A stretch of 64,000 bases of DNA, from NCBI RefSeq assembly GCF_900091435.1, contig NZ_FMCS01000008.1, positions 286,185 through 350,184 of the forward strand. Direction: 5' to 3'. The notes beneath the pieces were generated by a model, which was given only the letters and a program-made list of their open reading frames with translations, did no database searches and was not told the origin of the DNA. This DNA comes from Micromonospora chaiyaphumensis (GTDB taxonomy: Bacteria; Actinomycetota; Actinomycetes; Mycobacteriales; Micromonosporaceae). A program made the translations under genes and the position numbers. Within the stretch, counting starts at the first letter, position 1; each line of letters starts with the position of its first letter. Shown here one piece after another: positions 34,142 to 42,882 of this stretch.

Positions 34142-35101
34142 GTGGGAAAGACGTACGAGGGCGGCGTGCCGCTCGCCGAGGTGGTCCGGTCCGGCTTCGT
34201 GGAGGGTGTCCACCGTGGGTCCGTGGCGGTGCTCGACGCCGCCGGCGCGCCGGTGTCCGGGGCGGGTGACGCCACCTCGCCGGTCTTCCCCCGGTCGTCC
34301 AACAAGCCGATGCAGGCGATCGGCATGCTCCGGGCCGGCCTGCCGCTGACCGACCCGGCCGACGTGGCGCTCGTCTCGGCGAGCCACGCCGGCGAGGAGT
34401 TCCACGTCGAGCGGGTCCGCGCGCTGCTGCGCGGCGCCGGCCTGGCCGAGGAGGCGCTGCACTGCCCGCCGGACCTGCCGGTCGGCGAGGCGGCCCGGGA
34501 GGCGGTGCTGCGCGCCGGTGGCGGCCCGTCCCGCATCCTCATGAACTGCTCCGGCAAGCACACCGGCATGCTGCTCACCTGCCTGGCCGCCGGCTGGCCG
34601 CTGGACGGCTACTGGCGCCCGGAGCACCCGCTCCAGCAGCGGCTCACCGCCGCCATCGAGGAGTTCACCGGCGAGAAGGCGGCGGCCGTCGGGGTGGACG
34701 GCTGCGGCGCCCCGGTGCTCGCCGTCTCGCTGACCGGGCTGGCGCGGGCCTTCCTGCGGCTGGTCTCCGCCGAGCCGGGCACCGTCGAGCGGACCGTGGC
34801 CGACGCGATGCGCGCGTACCCGGAACTGGTGGGCGGCACCCAGGCCGACGACACCCGGCTGATGCGCGGCGTACCCGGGCTGCTGGCCAAGGTCGGCGCG
34901 GAGGGTGTGATCGCCGCGGCGGTGCCGGACGTCGGCGCGGTGGCGCTCAAGATCGACGACGGCGCCGGGCGGGCCCGGATGCCGGTGCTGGTGTCGGCGC
35001 TGCGCCGGCTCGGCGTCGAGGCGCCGGTGCTGACCGAGTACGCCGAGATCCCGCTGCTCGGCGGCGGCCTGCCGGTCGGCGGGGTCCGCCCGCTCTGGTA
35101 G
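34142..35101 (+). CDS. Rhizobial-type (class 3) L-asparaginase
   Basis: The 319-residue protein shows the ReAV-type asparaginase motifs: RSSNKPMQAIGM, NCSGKHTGMLLTC and VGVDGCGAPV. The serine-lysine pairs (SNK and SGK) are the catalytic tandems, and the cysteine pair fits zinc binding. It hydrolyses asparagine to aspartate and ammonia. GTG start; TAGCGT (34129-34134) ends 7 bases before it. It is distinct from the classical type I/II asparaginases. Confidence 0.93.
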   Translation: MGKTYEGGVPLAEVVRSGFVEGVHRGSVAVLDAAGAPVSGAGDATSPVFPRSSNKPMQAIGMLRAGLPLTDPADVALVSASHAGEEFHVERVRALLRGAGLAEEALHCPPDLPVGEAAREAVLRAGGGPSRILMNCSGKHTGMLLTCLAAGWPLDGYWRPEHPLQQRLTAAIEEFTGEKAAAVGVDGCGAPVLAVSLTGLARAFLRLVSAEPGTVERTVADAMRAYPELVGGTQADDTRLMRGVPGLLAKVGAEGVIAAAVPDVGAVALKIDDGAGRARMPVLVSALRRLGVEAPVLTEYAEIPLLGGGLPVGGVRPLW

Positions 35102-35110
35102 CCGCCGTCC

Positions 35111-35908
35111 TCAGGGGAGGAAGTCGAGCAGCGCGGCGTTGACCGGCTCGGGGCGCTCCAGCGGCAGCAGGTGACCGGCGTCCGGCACGTCCGGCAGCCG
35201 GACGCCCTGCGGGGCCTCGGCGGCGATCCGGTCGGCCAGCCGGCGGATGTCGCCCAGGTCGTCCGCGCCCGCGCCGGCCAGCACCGGCATCCGCAGCTCG
35301 GCCAGCCGGTCGATCGCCGGCGGGTCCAGCTCGCCGGCGTCGACCGCGCTGAGCGCCTGCTCGGCGGCGAGCGCCCGGCGGTCCATCTCCTCGGCGAACC
35401 GGATCAGCTCCGGGTCGACGCCGGCCGGCTCGCGGGTCGGCCCGACCACCCAGAACCGCACCTCGCCGGCCGCCGTCGCCGTGAAGTCCTCCGGGTCCAC
35501 GTCGCCGACCAGCTCCTCCCAGAGCCGCTCGGTCTCCTCGGACCACTCGTTGCCGGAGACCGGGGCGCCGAAGAGGGCCAGCGCGGAAACCCGCTCGGGG
35601 TACGCCAGCGCGGTGTCCACCGCGACCTTGCCGCCGAACGAGCAGCCCACCAGGGCGGCCCGCGGCACGCCCAGCGCGTCGAGCAGCCCGATCACGTCGT
35701 CGTGGTGCGCGAACGGGGCGGGTGGCAGCTCGGAGTCGCCGTAGCCGCGCAGGTCGACGGCGATGACCCGGTGCCGGGCGGCGAGCGCGGGCACCTGCCC
35801 CCGCCACATCCGGCGGTCGGCGATGCCGGCGTGCAGCAGCACCACGGGGCTGCCGGTGCCCGCCTCGTCGTACGCGAGCAGGGCACCATTCACTTCGATC
35901 TTGGCCAC
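35111..35908 (-). CDS. Alpha/beta-fold hydrolase
   Basis: The 265-residue hydrolase has the nucleophile elbow GCSFGG (serine at the centre), an acid in GADDLGDI, and the histidine in DAGHLLPLERPE. The oxyanion region is LLHAGIADRRMWRG. The substrate is unknown; it is of the MhpC/3-oxoadipate enol-lactonase-like type. The GTG at 35908 is favoured because TACCGT ends 6 bases upstream; a longer in-frame start adds 8 residues. It is divergent from an XRE regulator. Confidence 0.87.
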   Translation of the reverse strand: MAKIEVNGALLAYDEAGTGSPVVLLHAGIADRRMWRGQVPALAARHRVIAVDLRGYGDSELPPAPFAHHDDVIGLLDALGVPRAALVGCSFGGKVAVDTALAYPERVSALALFGAPVSGNEWSEETERLWEELVGDVDPEDFTATAAGEVRFWVVGPTREPAGVDPELIRFAEEMDRRALAAEQALSAVDAGELDPPAIDRLAELRMPVLAGAGADDLGDIRRLADRIAAEAPQGVRLPDVPDAGHLLPLERPEPVNAALLDFLP

Positions 35909-35971
35909 GGGGGCACGGTACGGACCGGACACCCGGCACGCAAGCGGCGATGCGTGACTTCGCTAACTCCG

Positions 35972-36011
35972 GCAAGCACTTTGCTTGCAGCAGCTAGCAC
36001 CGCGAGCTAGC
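35972..36011. promoter_or_regulatory. Inverted repeats upstream of the XRE gene
   Basis: GCAAGCA-CTT-TGCTTGC (35972-35988) and two AGCTAGC palindromes (35992-35998, 36005-36011) lie between divergent genes. The second overlaps the -10 TAGCGT (36008-36013). They are likely operators for the XRE regulator or another factor. Confidence 0.55.
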
Positions 36012-36019
36012 GTGGAGTC

Positions 36020-36685
36020 ATGGCCACCAGTAAGGACCTTCCCGACGTCGGCGGGTTCATTCGCGACCTGCGCCGCAACGCGAAGATCTCACTGCGGCAG
36101 CTCGCCGAGCAGGCCGGCGTCAGCAACCCGTACCTCAGCCAGATCGAGCGCGGCCTGCGCAAGCCGAGTGCCGAGGTGCTCCAGCAACTCGCCAGCGCGC
36201 TGCGGGTCTCCACCCCGGCCATGTACCTGCGGGCCGGGCTGCTGGACGACAGGGAGGGGCAGGGCGTGCTCGCGGCGATCGCCGTCGACCCCGAGCTGAC
36301 CATGGCCCAGAAGCAGTCCCTCACCCAGATCTACGAGACGTTCCGCCGGGAGAACGCGCGCCTGGCCGAGGCGACCGCCACGGCAGCCGAGGCGACCGCC
36401 ACGGCCCAGGCGGCCACCGAACCGGCCCAGCCCGCCGAGCCGGCCGCCGCGCCGGAGGTCTGGGCCACCGAACCGGCCACCGCGCCGGAGGCCCCGGCCA
36501 CCGTCGCGCCGGCCGCGACCGGCCCCACGACACCGGACGGCACCCCGACCGAGGCGGTCCTCGAGTCGGTCGCCGTCACCGAGGCGGGCCACGCGCCCGC
36601 CCCGACCACCGCCGTCCCCCAGAAGAAGACCGCCCGCCGGGTGGTCCGGAAGGCCGCCGGTGCGGCCGAAGAGGAGCAGTCATGA
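36020..36685 (+). CDS. XRE-family transcriptional regulator
   Basis: The 221-residue regulator has a helix-turn-helix domain at about residues 10-70 (ISLRQLAEQAGVSNPYLSQI) and a helix at 90-115. A 100-residue Ala/Thr/Pro-rich low-complexity tail ends in a basic KKTARRVVRK patch. The order XRE-HbhA-like-DUF2516 matches Rv0474-Rv0476 of M. tuberculosis. It may autoregulate through the adjacent inverted repeats. GGAG precedes the ATG, and TAGCGT ends 6 bases before it. The long tail is unlike the mycobacterial protein and may be species-specific. Confidence 0.9.
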   Translation: MATSKDLPDVGGFIRDLRRNAKISLRQLAEQAGVSNPYLSQIERGLRKPSAEVLQQLASALRVSTPAMYLRAGLLDDREGQGVLAAIAVDPELTMAQKQSLTQIYETFRRENARLAEATATAAEATATAQAATEPAQPAEPAAAPEVWATEPATAPEAPATVAPAATGPTTPDGTPTEAVLESVAVTEAGHAPAPTTAVPQKKTARRVVRKAAGAAEEEQS

Positions 36686-37347
36686 CCCAGCCGAAGACCA
36701 ACCGCATCCCGGCCCCCGTGTACGCCGCGGCCGGTGCCGGCGAGCTCGCCCTCCAGCAGCTGCGCAAGCTGCCCACGGTGGTCGGTGGCCTCGGCACCCG
36801 CGTCGTCGCCGACCTCGGTGGCAAGGCCGTCCTCACCGGCTTCGAGCTGCGCCAGAAGGCGACCGAGACGCTGAAGACCGCCAACCTGACCGCGACCGGG
36901 CTGCGGGAGAAGGCCGGCTCGGCCGACCTCGACCTCGACAAGCTCCGCGAGGCCGCCAACCTGGAGAAGCTGCGCGAGGCCGCCAACCTGGACAAGCTGC
37001 GGGAGGCCGCCGGCCGCAACGCCGCCGCCGTGCTGGCCGGTGCACAGGCCGCGCAGGAGCGCGCGCTGGCCGCGTACGCCGAGCTGGTCGCCCGCGGTGA
37101 GCGGGTCGTCGGCGCGGGCGTGCTGGAGGCCGCCGACACGGTGAACGCCGACATCGAGGCGACCGAGGCCGTCACCACCCCGGCCGCGCCGGCCGAGGTG
37201 CCCACCCCGGCCGAGGTGGCCGAGGCCGTCGAGGCCAAGCCCGCCACCGTGAAGCGGACCCGGGCCACCAAGGCGACCGCCGCCAAGGCCACCCCGTCGG
37301 CGAAGCTGCCGAAGGCGACGAAGCGGACCCGCCCGGCCGCCGAGTGA
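36682..37347 (+). CDS. HbhA-like heparin-binding-type surface or lipid-associated protein
   Basis: The 221-residue protein has an N-terminal ~60-residue segment, then a decad repeat of the pattern LDKLREAANL at residues 86-110 (three turns). A coiled helical region follows, and the C-terminal tail is rich in Lys, Ala, Thr and Pro (VKRTRATKATAAKAT). This is the architecture of mycobacterial HbhA, an adhesin or intracellular lipid-inclusion protein with a lysine-rich tail. No signal peptide is seen. The ATG overlaps the XRE stop by 4 bases, so it is co-translated. Surface display is not shown by the sequence. Confidence 0.85.
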   Translation: MTQPKTNRIPAPVYAAAGAGELALQQLRKLPTVVGGLGTRVVADLGGKAVLTGFELRQKATETLKTANLTATGLREKAGSADLDLDKLREAANLEKLREAANLDKLREAAGRNAAAVLAGAQAAQERALAAYAELVARGERVVGAGVLEAADTVNADIEATEAVTTPAAPAEVPTPAEVAEAVEAKPATVKRTRATKATAAKATPSAKLPKATKRTRPAAE

Positions 37348-37359
37348 GTCGAAGCTGGA

Positions 37360-37404
37360 CCGAGACCCCGGACGCCGTCCTGTCGGACGTTTCCGGGGTC
37401 TCGG
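37360..37404. terminator. Intrinsic terminator after the HbhA-like gene
   Basis: CCGAGACCCCGGA and TCCGGGGTCTCGG form a perfect 13-bp stem with a loop of about 19 bases. DUF2516 has its own promoter just downstream (TAAGCT 37407-37412). Confidence 0.65.
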
Positions 37405-37419
37405 CATAAGCTTGCCGAC

Positions 37420-37740
37420 ATGGCCACTGCCGCGCCGCTGTTCGCGTTCGAAGTCCGCTACGTGATCGAGCTGATTCTGCTCGTCTTCGCCCTGGTCATC
37501 GAGGGAGTGGCGCTGGTGCACGCGATCACCCAGCGCTCCGACGCGTTCCCCGCGATCGGCACGCTGCCCAAGGGCGGGTGGATCGCCATCCTCGCGGTCT
37601 GCCTGGTGCTGACGCTGCCGGCCTTCGGCTTCGGCCCGCTGAGCATCTTCGGCCTGGTCGGCATCGCCGCGGCGATGATCTACCTGCTGGACGTCCGGAT
37701 CGGGCTCCGCGACCTGCACGACGGCCGAGGGTCCTGGTGA
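37420..37740 (+). CDS. DUF2516 small membrane protein
   Basis: The 106-residue protein has three hydrophobic segments (residues about 13-35, 52-72 and 76-93) and ends DLHDGRGSW. The sequence matches the DUF2516 family (Rv0476-like), whose function is unknown. TAAGCT ends 7 bases before the ATG, giving an independent leaderless start. Its stop overlaps the start of the next gene (GTGA). Confidence 0.88.
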   Translation: MATAAPLFAFEVRYVIELILLVFALVIEGVALVHAITQRSDAFPAIGTLPKGGWIAILAVCLVLTLPAFGFGPLSIFGLVGIAAAMIYLLDVRIGLRDLHDGRGSW

Positions 37741-38624
37741 GAGGTTTCCGCTGGCCACCGCCACCGGACGGCGGTCCCCGCACCTGGGGTCCCGGTCCCG
37801 GTGCGCCCCGCACCGGCCGCCCGGCCCTGCCCGAGCCGGAGACCGAGCTGGTCACCACCCCGCACGGCGTACGCCTGGAGCGGCTGGTCACCGGCACCGG
37901 TGACCCGGTCACCGTGTTCGCGCACGGGCTGGGCAACGGCATCGCCACCACCCGACCGTTCGGCAGCGGCGTCACCGGCCGGCGGCTCTTCTTCCAGTTC
38001 CGCGGGCACGGCCGCTCCGACTCGCCGCCCGGCCCGTGGAGCTACCTCGACCTGGCCCGTGACCTCCGCGCCGTCGCCGACCTGGGCGGCGCCACCCGGG
38101 CCTTCGGGGCCAGCCTCGGCGCCGGCGCGCTCTGCCGCCTGCTCGTCGAGAGCCCGGAACGCTTCGAGAAGCTGGTCTTCTTCCTGCCGGCCGTGCTGGA
38201 CACCCCGCGCGGCGAGGTGGCCCGCACCCGGCTCACCGACCTGCTCGACGCCGTGGCCGACGGGGACGCCTCCGCGCTGGCCGACGTGGTGTCGCTGGAG
38301 CTGCCGCCGTCGGTCCGCAACACCCCGGCCGGCTGGGCCTACCTGCGGCAGCGGCTCGACCAGCTGCTCCGCGACGGGCTCGCGCCGGGGCTGGCCAGCC
38401 TGCCCGAGCAGGCCCCGCTGCGCGACGCCGCGGTGCTCGCCGCGGTCACCGCGCCGGCCCTCGTGATCGGGTGCGCGGGCGACGACCTGCACCCGGCGGC
38501 CGTCGCCGAGCAGTTGGCGGCCGCGCTTCCCCGGGCGACCCTGCACGTGTACGACCGGCCGGGCGTGCTCTGGACGGAACGCGCCGACCTGCGGGAGCGG
38601 ATCTCGACGTTCCTCAACGGGTAA
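37737..38624 (+). CDS. Alpha/beta-fold hydrolase lacking an obvious catalytic histidine
   Basis: The 295-residue protein has the serine nucleophile elbow GASLGAGA, an oxyanion segment AHGLGNG and an acid candidate in GCAGDDLHP. At the usual GH position near the C-terminus I read YDRPGVLWTERADL, with no histidine. It may therefore be a pseudo-enzyme or use a histidine elsewhere. The GTG overlaps the DUF2516 stop. The first 40 residues are proline- and glycine-rich. Confidence 0.78.
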   Translation: MRGFRWPPPPDGGPRTWGPGPGAPRTGRPALPEPETELVTTPHGVRLERLVTGTGDPVTVFAHGLGNGIATTRPFGSGVTGRRLFFQFRGHGRSDSPPGPWSYLDLARDLRAVADLGGATRAFGASLGAGALCRLLVESPERFEKLVFFLPAVLDTPRGEVARTRLTDLLDAVADGDASALADVVSLELPPSVRNTPAGWAYLRQRLDQLLRDGLAPGLASLPEQAPLRDAAVLAAVTAPALVIGCAGDDLHPAAVAEQLAAALPRATLHVYDRPGVLWTERADLRERISTFLNG

Positions 38625-38635
38625 CGTCGGCCGTC

Positions 38636-39373
38636 ATGGGCGTCACACACCACGGCCGCACCCACCGCCTCGACCTCGCCGACCCGACCCTGCGGGAGTG
38701 GCAGTGCACGGTGCTGGCGGCCGATCCCGAGCAGGGCATCGTGCTGGACCGGTCGGCCTTCTACCCGGGCGGCGGCGGGCAGCCGCCGGACCACGGAGTG
38801 CTGCTCTGGCAGGGGGTGCAGACCCGGATCGTGGGCACCCGCAAGGGCGACGACCTCTGGCTGATCCCGGCCGAGGGTGACCCGGTGCCGCCGGTCGGCA
38901 CCGCCGTCAGCGGCGCGGTCGAGGACACCCGGCGGAGCATGCTGATGCGTACCCACTCCGGCCTGCACGTGCTCTGCGGGGTGGTCTTCCGCGACTTCGG
39001 TGCGCTCGTCACGGGCGGCAACATGGAACCCGGCGAGGCCCGGATGGACTTCAACCTCCCCGAGGTGCCGCCGGACTTCAAGGCCCGGATCGAGGACCTG
39101 GTCAACGCCGAGGTGGCCGCCGACCGCTCGGTCGCCGTCCGGGTGCTGCCCCGGGCGGAGGCGCTGGCCCTGCCGGACATCATCCGCACCCAGTCCAACC
39201 TGATCCCGCCGGACGAGCAGGAGGTGCGGATCGTCGACATCGTCGGGCTGGACGTGCAGGCCGACGGCGGCACGCACGTCGCCTCCACGGCGCAGATCGG
39301 CAAGGTCCAGGTGGTCAAGGTGGAGAGCAAGGGCCGCGCCAACCGCCGGGTACGGGTGCGTCTGGTCGACTGA
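38636..39373 (+). CDS. AlaX-type alanyl-tRNA editing protein
   Basis: The 245-residue protein matches the editing domain of alanyl-tRNA synthetase: FYPGGGGQPPDHG, HSGLHVLCG (HxxxH zinc pair) and DGGTHVAST, where the usual CxGxH has Asp in place of Cys. AlaX proteins hydrolyse mis-charged Ser-tRNAAla or Gly-tRNAAla in trans. TAACGT ends 8 bases before the ATG. It converges on the nucleotidyltransferase gene with 9 bases between them. Confidence 0.9.
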   Translation: MGVTHHGRTHRLDLADPTLREWQCTVLAADPEQGIVLDRSAFYPGGGGQPPDHGVLLWQGVQTRIVGTRKGDDLWLIPAEGDPVPPVGTAVSGAVEDTRRSMLMRTHSGLHVLCGVVFRDFGALVTGGNMEPGEARMDFNLPEVPPDFKARIEDLVNAEVAADRSVAVRVLPRAEALALPDIIRTQSNLIPPDEQEVRIVDIVGLDVQADGGTHVASTAQIGKVQVVKVESKGRANRRVRVRLVD

Positions 39374-39382
39374 GGTCGCCGG

Positions 39383-40063
39383 TCAGCGCGGCAGGTGGGC
39401 CGCCCGGACGTCGAGCAGCCACCGCTCCACGGTCTCCTCGTCCGGGCGCTCCGGCAGCGGCGTGCGGATCCGGGCGAAGTCCCGCTCGGCCGCGGCCACC
39501 AGGGCCTCCGCCTCGGCCAGCGCGCCGCCGGCCACGCGCTCGCCGAACGCCCGGAACCACTCCGGGTCGGCCAGGCGGATCTCCAGCACGCCGGTCGCGT
39601 AGAGCACCCGGCCCTGGTGCAGCAGCCGGGCCAGGTGCCGGGCGTGCTTGGCCGACCGCCGCCGGCCACCCACGGAGGAATCGCGGCTGGTCAGCTTGCG
39701 GAACTGCTGGCTCGCGTAGCCGAGGTAGGCGTCCCGGACCCGGGGTGCGCTCAGGAAGGCGGCGCGGATGCCGATGAGCCGCTCCCCGAATTCGGTGCGT
39801 GTCTCGTAGCACTCCTCGGGCAGCCACATGAGCTCGGTGGCGGTCGGGTTGCCGCTGAGCGCGAGGCGGGCGTACTTCCCGCACTCGTGCAGGGTCTCGT
39901 CGGGATCCGTCGTCACCACGGACTCCCGCGGCGGGTGCAGGCCGTGGAAGGCGACCGTGGACGCGGCGAAGACGCCGATCCGGTCCACGTCCGAGCCCGG
40001 CCCGGCGAGCCCGTACGCGACCGAGCCGACGATCCCGGAGAGCAGCAGGTGCATGCCGGTCAT
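39383..40063 (-). CDS. Nucleotidyltransferase-fold protein (pol-beta-like)
   Basis: The 226-residue protein has the GSVAYGLAGPGSDVD motif, the GS...DxD pattern of the pol-beta/MNT nucleotidyltransferase superfamily, then alpha-helices similar to YcgL/COG3541 proteins. These are predicted nucleotidyltransferases of unknown substrate, sometimes linked to RNA or toxin-antitoxin systems. There is no partner toxin next to it. Start is uncertain: ATG at 40063, or 9 bases later (40054), where CATCAT ends 7 bases upstream. Confidence 0.75.
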   Translation of the reverse strand: MTGMHLLLSGIVGSVAYGLAGPGSDVDRIGVFAASTVAFHGLHPPRESVVTTDPDETLHECGKYARLALSGNPTATELMWLPEECYETRTEFGERLIGIRAAFLSAPRVRDAYLGYASQQFRKLTSRDSSVGGRRRSAKHARHLARLLHQGRVLYATGVLEIRLADPEWFRAFGERVAGGALAEAEALVAAAERDFARIRTPLPERPDEETVERWLLDVRAAHLPR

Positions 40064-40130
40064 GATGGCGGATCCGGATCATCCGGGAAACCGGACTTCC
40101 GCTGTCAGGTATCGGTGCCACGGTGGTCCC

Positions 40131-41045
40131 ATGACGACACCGCTGACAGGGAAGATCGCGCTGGTCGCCGGCGCGACCCGGGGCGCCGGACGGCAGATCG
40201 CCGTCCAGCTCGGCGCCGCCGGGGCAACCGTCTACGCCACCGGCCGCTCCACCCGGGAGCGCCGCTCCGAGATGGGCCGGCCGGAGACCATCGAGGAGAC
40301 CGCCGAGCTGGTGACCGCGGCCGGCGGCACCGGCATCGCCGTCGCCGTCGACCACCTCGACCCGGAGCAGGTCCGCCGCCTCGTCGCGCGGATCGACGCC
40401 GAGCAGGGCCGCCTCGACGTGCTGGTCAACGACGTCTGGGGCGGCGACCCGCTCATCACCTGGGACAAGCCGGTCTGGGAGCAGTCGCTGGACGCCGGCC
40501 TCCGGATGCTCCGCCTGGCCGTCGACACCCACATCATCACCAGCCACGCCGCGCTGCCCCTGCTGATCCGCAACCCGGGCGGCCTGGTGGTCGAGATCGG
40601 CGACGGCACCAAGGAGTACAACGACACCGAGTACCGGGTCTCGCTCTTCTACGACCTGGCCAAGGTCTCGGTGAACCGGCTCGCCTTCAGCCAGGCGCAC
40701 GAACTCGCCCCGCACGGCTGCACCGCAATCGCGCTCAGCCCCGGCTGGCTGCGCTCGGAGGCCATGCTGGAGCGCTTCGGGGTCACCGAGGCCACCTGGC
40801 GCGACGCCGCGGCCGGGCAACCGCACTTCGTGATGTCGGAGACGCCGGCCTTCGTCGGGCGCGCGGTCGCCGCCCTGGCCGCCGACCCGGACCGGGCCCG
40901 CTGGAACGGGGCGTCCGTGGACAGCGGCGGGCTGGCCCAGGTGTACGGCTTCACCGACCTCGACGGCACCCGCCCGCACTGGGCGCGCTACTACGAGGAG
41001 GTGGTCCGGCCCGGCAAGCCGGCGGACGACACCGGCTACCGCTGA
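40131..41045 (+). CDS. Short-chain dehydrogenase/reductase
   Basis: The 304-residue oxidoreductase has the coenzyme motif GATRGAGR and an ATGRS continuation suggestive of NADP. The usual NNAG is replaced by NDVWGG, and the catalytic YxxxK is YDLAK. It is longer than a typical SDR, with a 60-residue C-terminal extension. Substrate is unknown. Its 3' end overlaps the convergent WYL gene by 10 bases. Confidence 0.88.
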   Translation: MTTPLTGKIALVAGATRGAGRQIAVQLGAAGATVYATGRSTRERRSEMGRPETIEETAELVTAAGGTGIAVAVDHLDPEQVRRLVARIDAEQGRLDVLVNDVWGGDPLITWDKPVWEQSLDAGLRMLRLAVDTHIITSHAALPLLIRNPGGLVVEIGDGTKEYNDTEYRVSLFYDLAKVSVNRLAFSQAHELAPHGCTAIALSPGWLRSEAMLERFGVTEATWRDAAAGQPHFVMSETPAFVGRAVAALAADPDRARWNGASVDSGGLAQVYGFTDLDGTRPHWARYYEEVVRPGKPADDTGYR

Positions 41046-42049
41046 CCGGCCTCCGGCGCGGCCGCGTCGCCGTCCGGGTCGTCGGCGTAGAGCGCGGCCG
41101 CGCGGCGCGCCGCCGCGGCGCAGCGGGCGCGCAGCTCGGGCGGGTCGAGCACCTCCACCTCGGGGCCCAGCGCCAGCAGTTGGGTGTACGCCACCTCGAC
41201 CGACTCGACGGGCAGCCGGAGCACCACCCGGCCCTGCCCGTCGGGCGGGCCGGCGGCGGCGACCGCCTCGGCGTAGACGAACGGGGCGTCGGCGAGGTGC
41301 CGCCACGCGCGCAGCCCGGCCGGGGTCAGCCGCACGGCCACCTCGGCCCGGAGCATGTCCCGCAGGAAGGCCTCGGCCTGCTCCCGCCAGTACGCCCCGA
41401 GGTCGAAGCCCTCGTCCCGCGCGAAGCCCTCCGCGCCCACCTCGACGCCGACCACGCGATCCACCCGGTACGTGCGCCAGCCGTCGCCGACCCGTCCGAC
41501 CAGGTACCAGACGCCGTTCTTGAGCACCAGCCCGTACGGCGCCACCGTCCGGGTCACCTCCCGGTCGCCGCGCCGGTAGCGCAGCTCGACCAGCCGGTCC
41601 CGCCAGACCGCCCGGGCCAGCTCGGCCAGCCACGGCGGCGGGTCGGACTCCCGGAACCAGCCCGGCACGTCCAGGTGGAACCGCTGGCCGGTGCGGGCGG
41701 GCGCGTCCCGCATGCTCGGCGGCAACGCGGCGAGCACCTTCAACTCGGCGCCGGCCACCGCGTCGGCCAGCCCCATCTCCCCGGCCGGGCCGGGCAGGCC
41801 GGCCAGGAAGAGCGCCTCCGCCTCGTCCCGGGTCAGCCCGGTGAGCCGGGTCCGGTAGCCGCCGAGCAGGCGGTAGCCGCCCGCCCGGCCGCGGTCGGCG
41901 TACACCGGCACCCCGGCTGCGGAGAGCGCCATGACGTCCCGGTAGACCGTGCGCTCGGAGACCTCCAGCTCGCGGGCCAGCTCGCCGGCGGTCATCGTCT
42001 CCCGCGCCTGGAGCAGCAGGACCAACGAGATGAGCCGGGACGCGCGCAC
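41036..42049 (-). CDS. WYL-domain transcriptional regulator
   Basis: The 337-residue regulator has a winged helix (MTAGELARELEVSERTVYRD, about residues 18-37), a GRAGGYRLLGGY wing, then the WYL core WYLVGRVGDGWRTYRVDRVV and the WCX C-terminal domain. It is a paralogue of the regulator at 12841-13797. The GTG at 42049 is chosen because CACAAT ends 6 bases upstream; a longer frame adds 27 unlikely residues. It is divergent from the EI24 gene and its target is unknown. Confidence 0.9.
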   Translation of the reverse strand: MRASRLISLVLLLQARETMTAGELARELEVSERTVYRDVMALSAAGVPVYADRGRAGGYRLLGGYRTRLTGLTRDEAEALFLAGLPGPAGEMGLADAVAGAELKVLAALPPSMRDAPARTGQRFHLDVPGWFRESDPPPWLAELARAVWRDRLVELRYRRGDREVTRTVAPYGLVLKNGVWYLVGRVGDGWRTYRVDRVVGVEVGAEGFARDEGFDLGAYWREQAEAFLRDMLRAEVAVRLTPAGLRAWRHLADAPFVYAEAVAAAGPPDGQGRVVLRLPVESVEVAYTQLLALGPEVEVLDPPELRARCAAAARRAAALYADDPDGDAAAPEAGQR

Positions 42050-42086
42050 CTGCCCATTGTGCGCGCGGCCACTAGGCTCCTTGATC

Positions 42087-42881
42087 GTGGACGCACCCCG
42101 CCTCGCCGCGCCCGTGACCGGCGCCGTCACCCGCTTCCTCGGCGGCGCCGGCCTGCTGCTGCGCGGCCTCGGCCTCTACGTCCGCAGCCCCGGCCTCATG
42201 CTGCTCGGGATCGTGCCGGCGCTGATCACCGGCGCGCTCTTCGTGGCCCTGTTCGCCACCCTGCTGTACTTCGTGGACGATCTGGCCGCGCTGGTCACCC
42301 CGTTCGCGGACGACTGGGCGGAGACGTGGCGCAGCCTGATCCGGCTCGCGGCGGGCCTGGCCGTCGTCGGGCTGGCCGGCCTGCTCGGGGTGCTCACCTT
42401 CACGGCGGTCACCCTGGCCGTCGGCGACCCGTTCTACGAGAAGATCTCCGAGCGGGTGGAGGACCGGCTCGGCGGCACGCCCGGCGCCGTCGACGTGCCG
42501 TTCTGGGCCTCGCTGCGGCGCAGCATCCTCGACTCGCTACGCCTGGTGGCCATCTCCGCGCTGGTGGGCGTACCCCTCTTCGTGGCCGGCTTCATCCCGG
42601 TGGTCGGGCAGACGGTGGTCCCGGTGGTCGGCGCCCTGGTGGGCGGCTGGTTCCTCGCCCTGGAGCTGGTCGGCGCGCCGTTCTACCGGCGCGGCATGCG
42701 ACTGCCGGAGCGGCGGTCGTTGCTCAGGGCGGACCGGCCGACCACCCTGGGGTTCGGGGTGGCGGTCTTCCTCTGCTTCCTGATCCCGCTCGGCGCGGTG
42801 CTGGTCATGCCGGCCGCCGTGGCCGGGGCCACCCTGCTGGCCCGCCGGTCGCTGGGGCAGTCTTTCGTCGAGGAGGGGTGA
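42087..42881 (+). CDS. EI24/CysZ-like membrane protein
   Basis: The 264-residue polytopic protein has about five transmembrane segments and matches the EI24 domain (PF07264), seen in YGDPFYEKISERVEDRLGG-like and LGAPFYRRGMRLPERR-like motifs. CysZ of this family imports sulfate; eukaryotic EI24 is an ER protein. Whether it carries sulfate here is unknown. GTG at 42087, with TAGGCT (42073-42078) 8 bases upstream. The macrodomain gene starts 1 base after its stop. Confidence 0.85.
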   Translation: MDAPRLAAPVTGAVTRFLGGAGLLLRGLGLYVRSPGLMLLGIVPALITGALFVALFATLLYFVDDLAALVTPFADDWAETWRSLIRLAAGLAVVGLAGLLGVLTFTAVTLAVGDPFYEKISERVEDRLGGTPGAVDVPFWASLRRSILDSLRLVAISALVGVPLFVAGFIPVVGQTVVPVVGALVGGWFLALELVGAPFYRRGMRLPERRSLLRADRPTTLGFGVAVFLCFLIPLGAVLVMPAAVAGATLLARRSLGQSFVEEG

Positions 42882-42882
42882 C

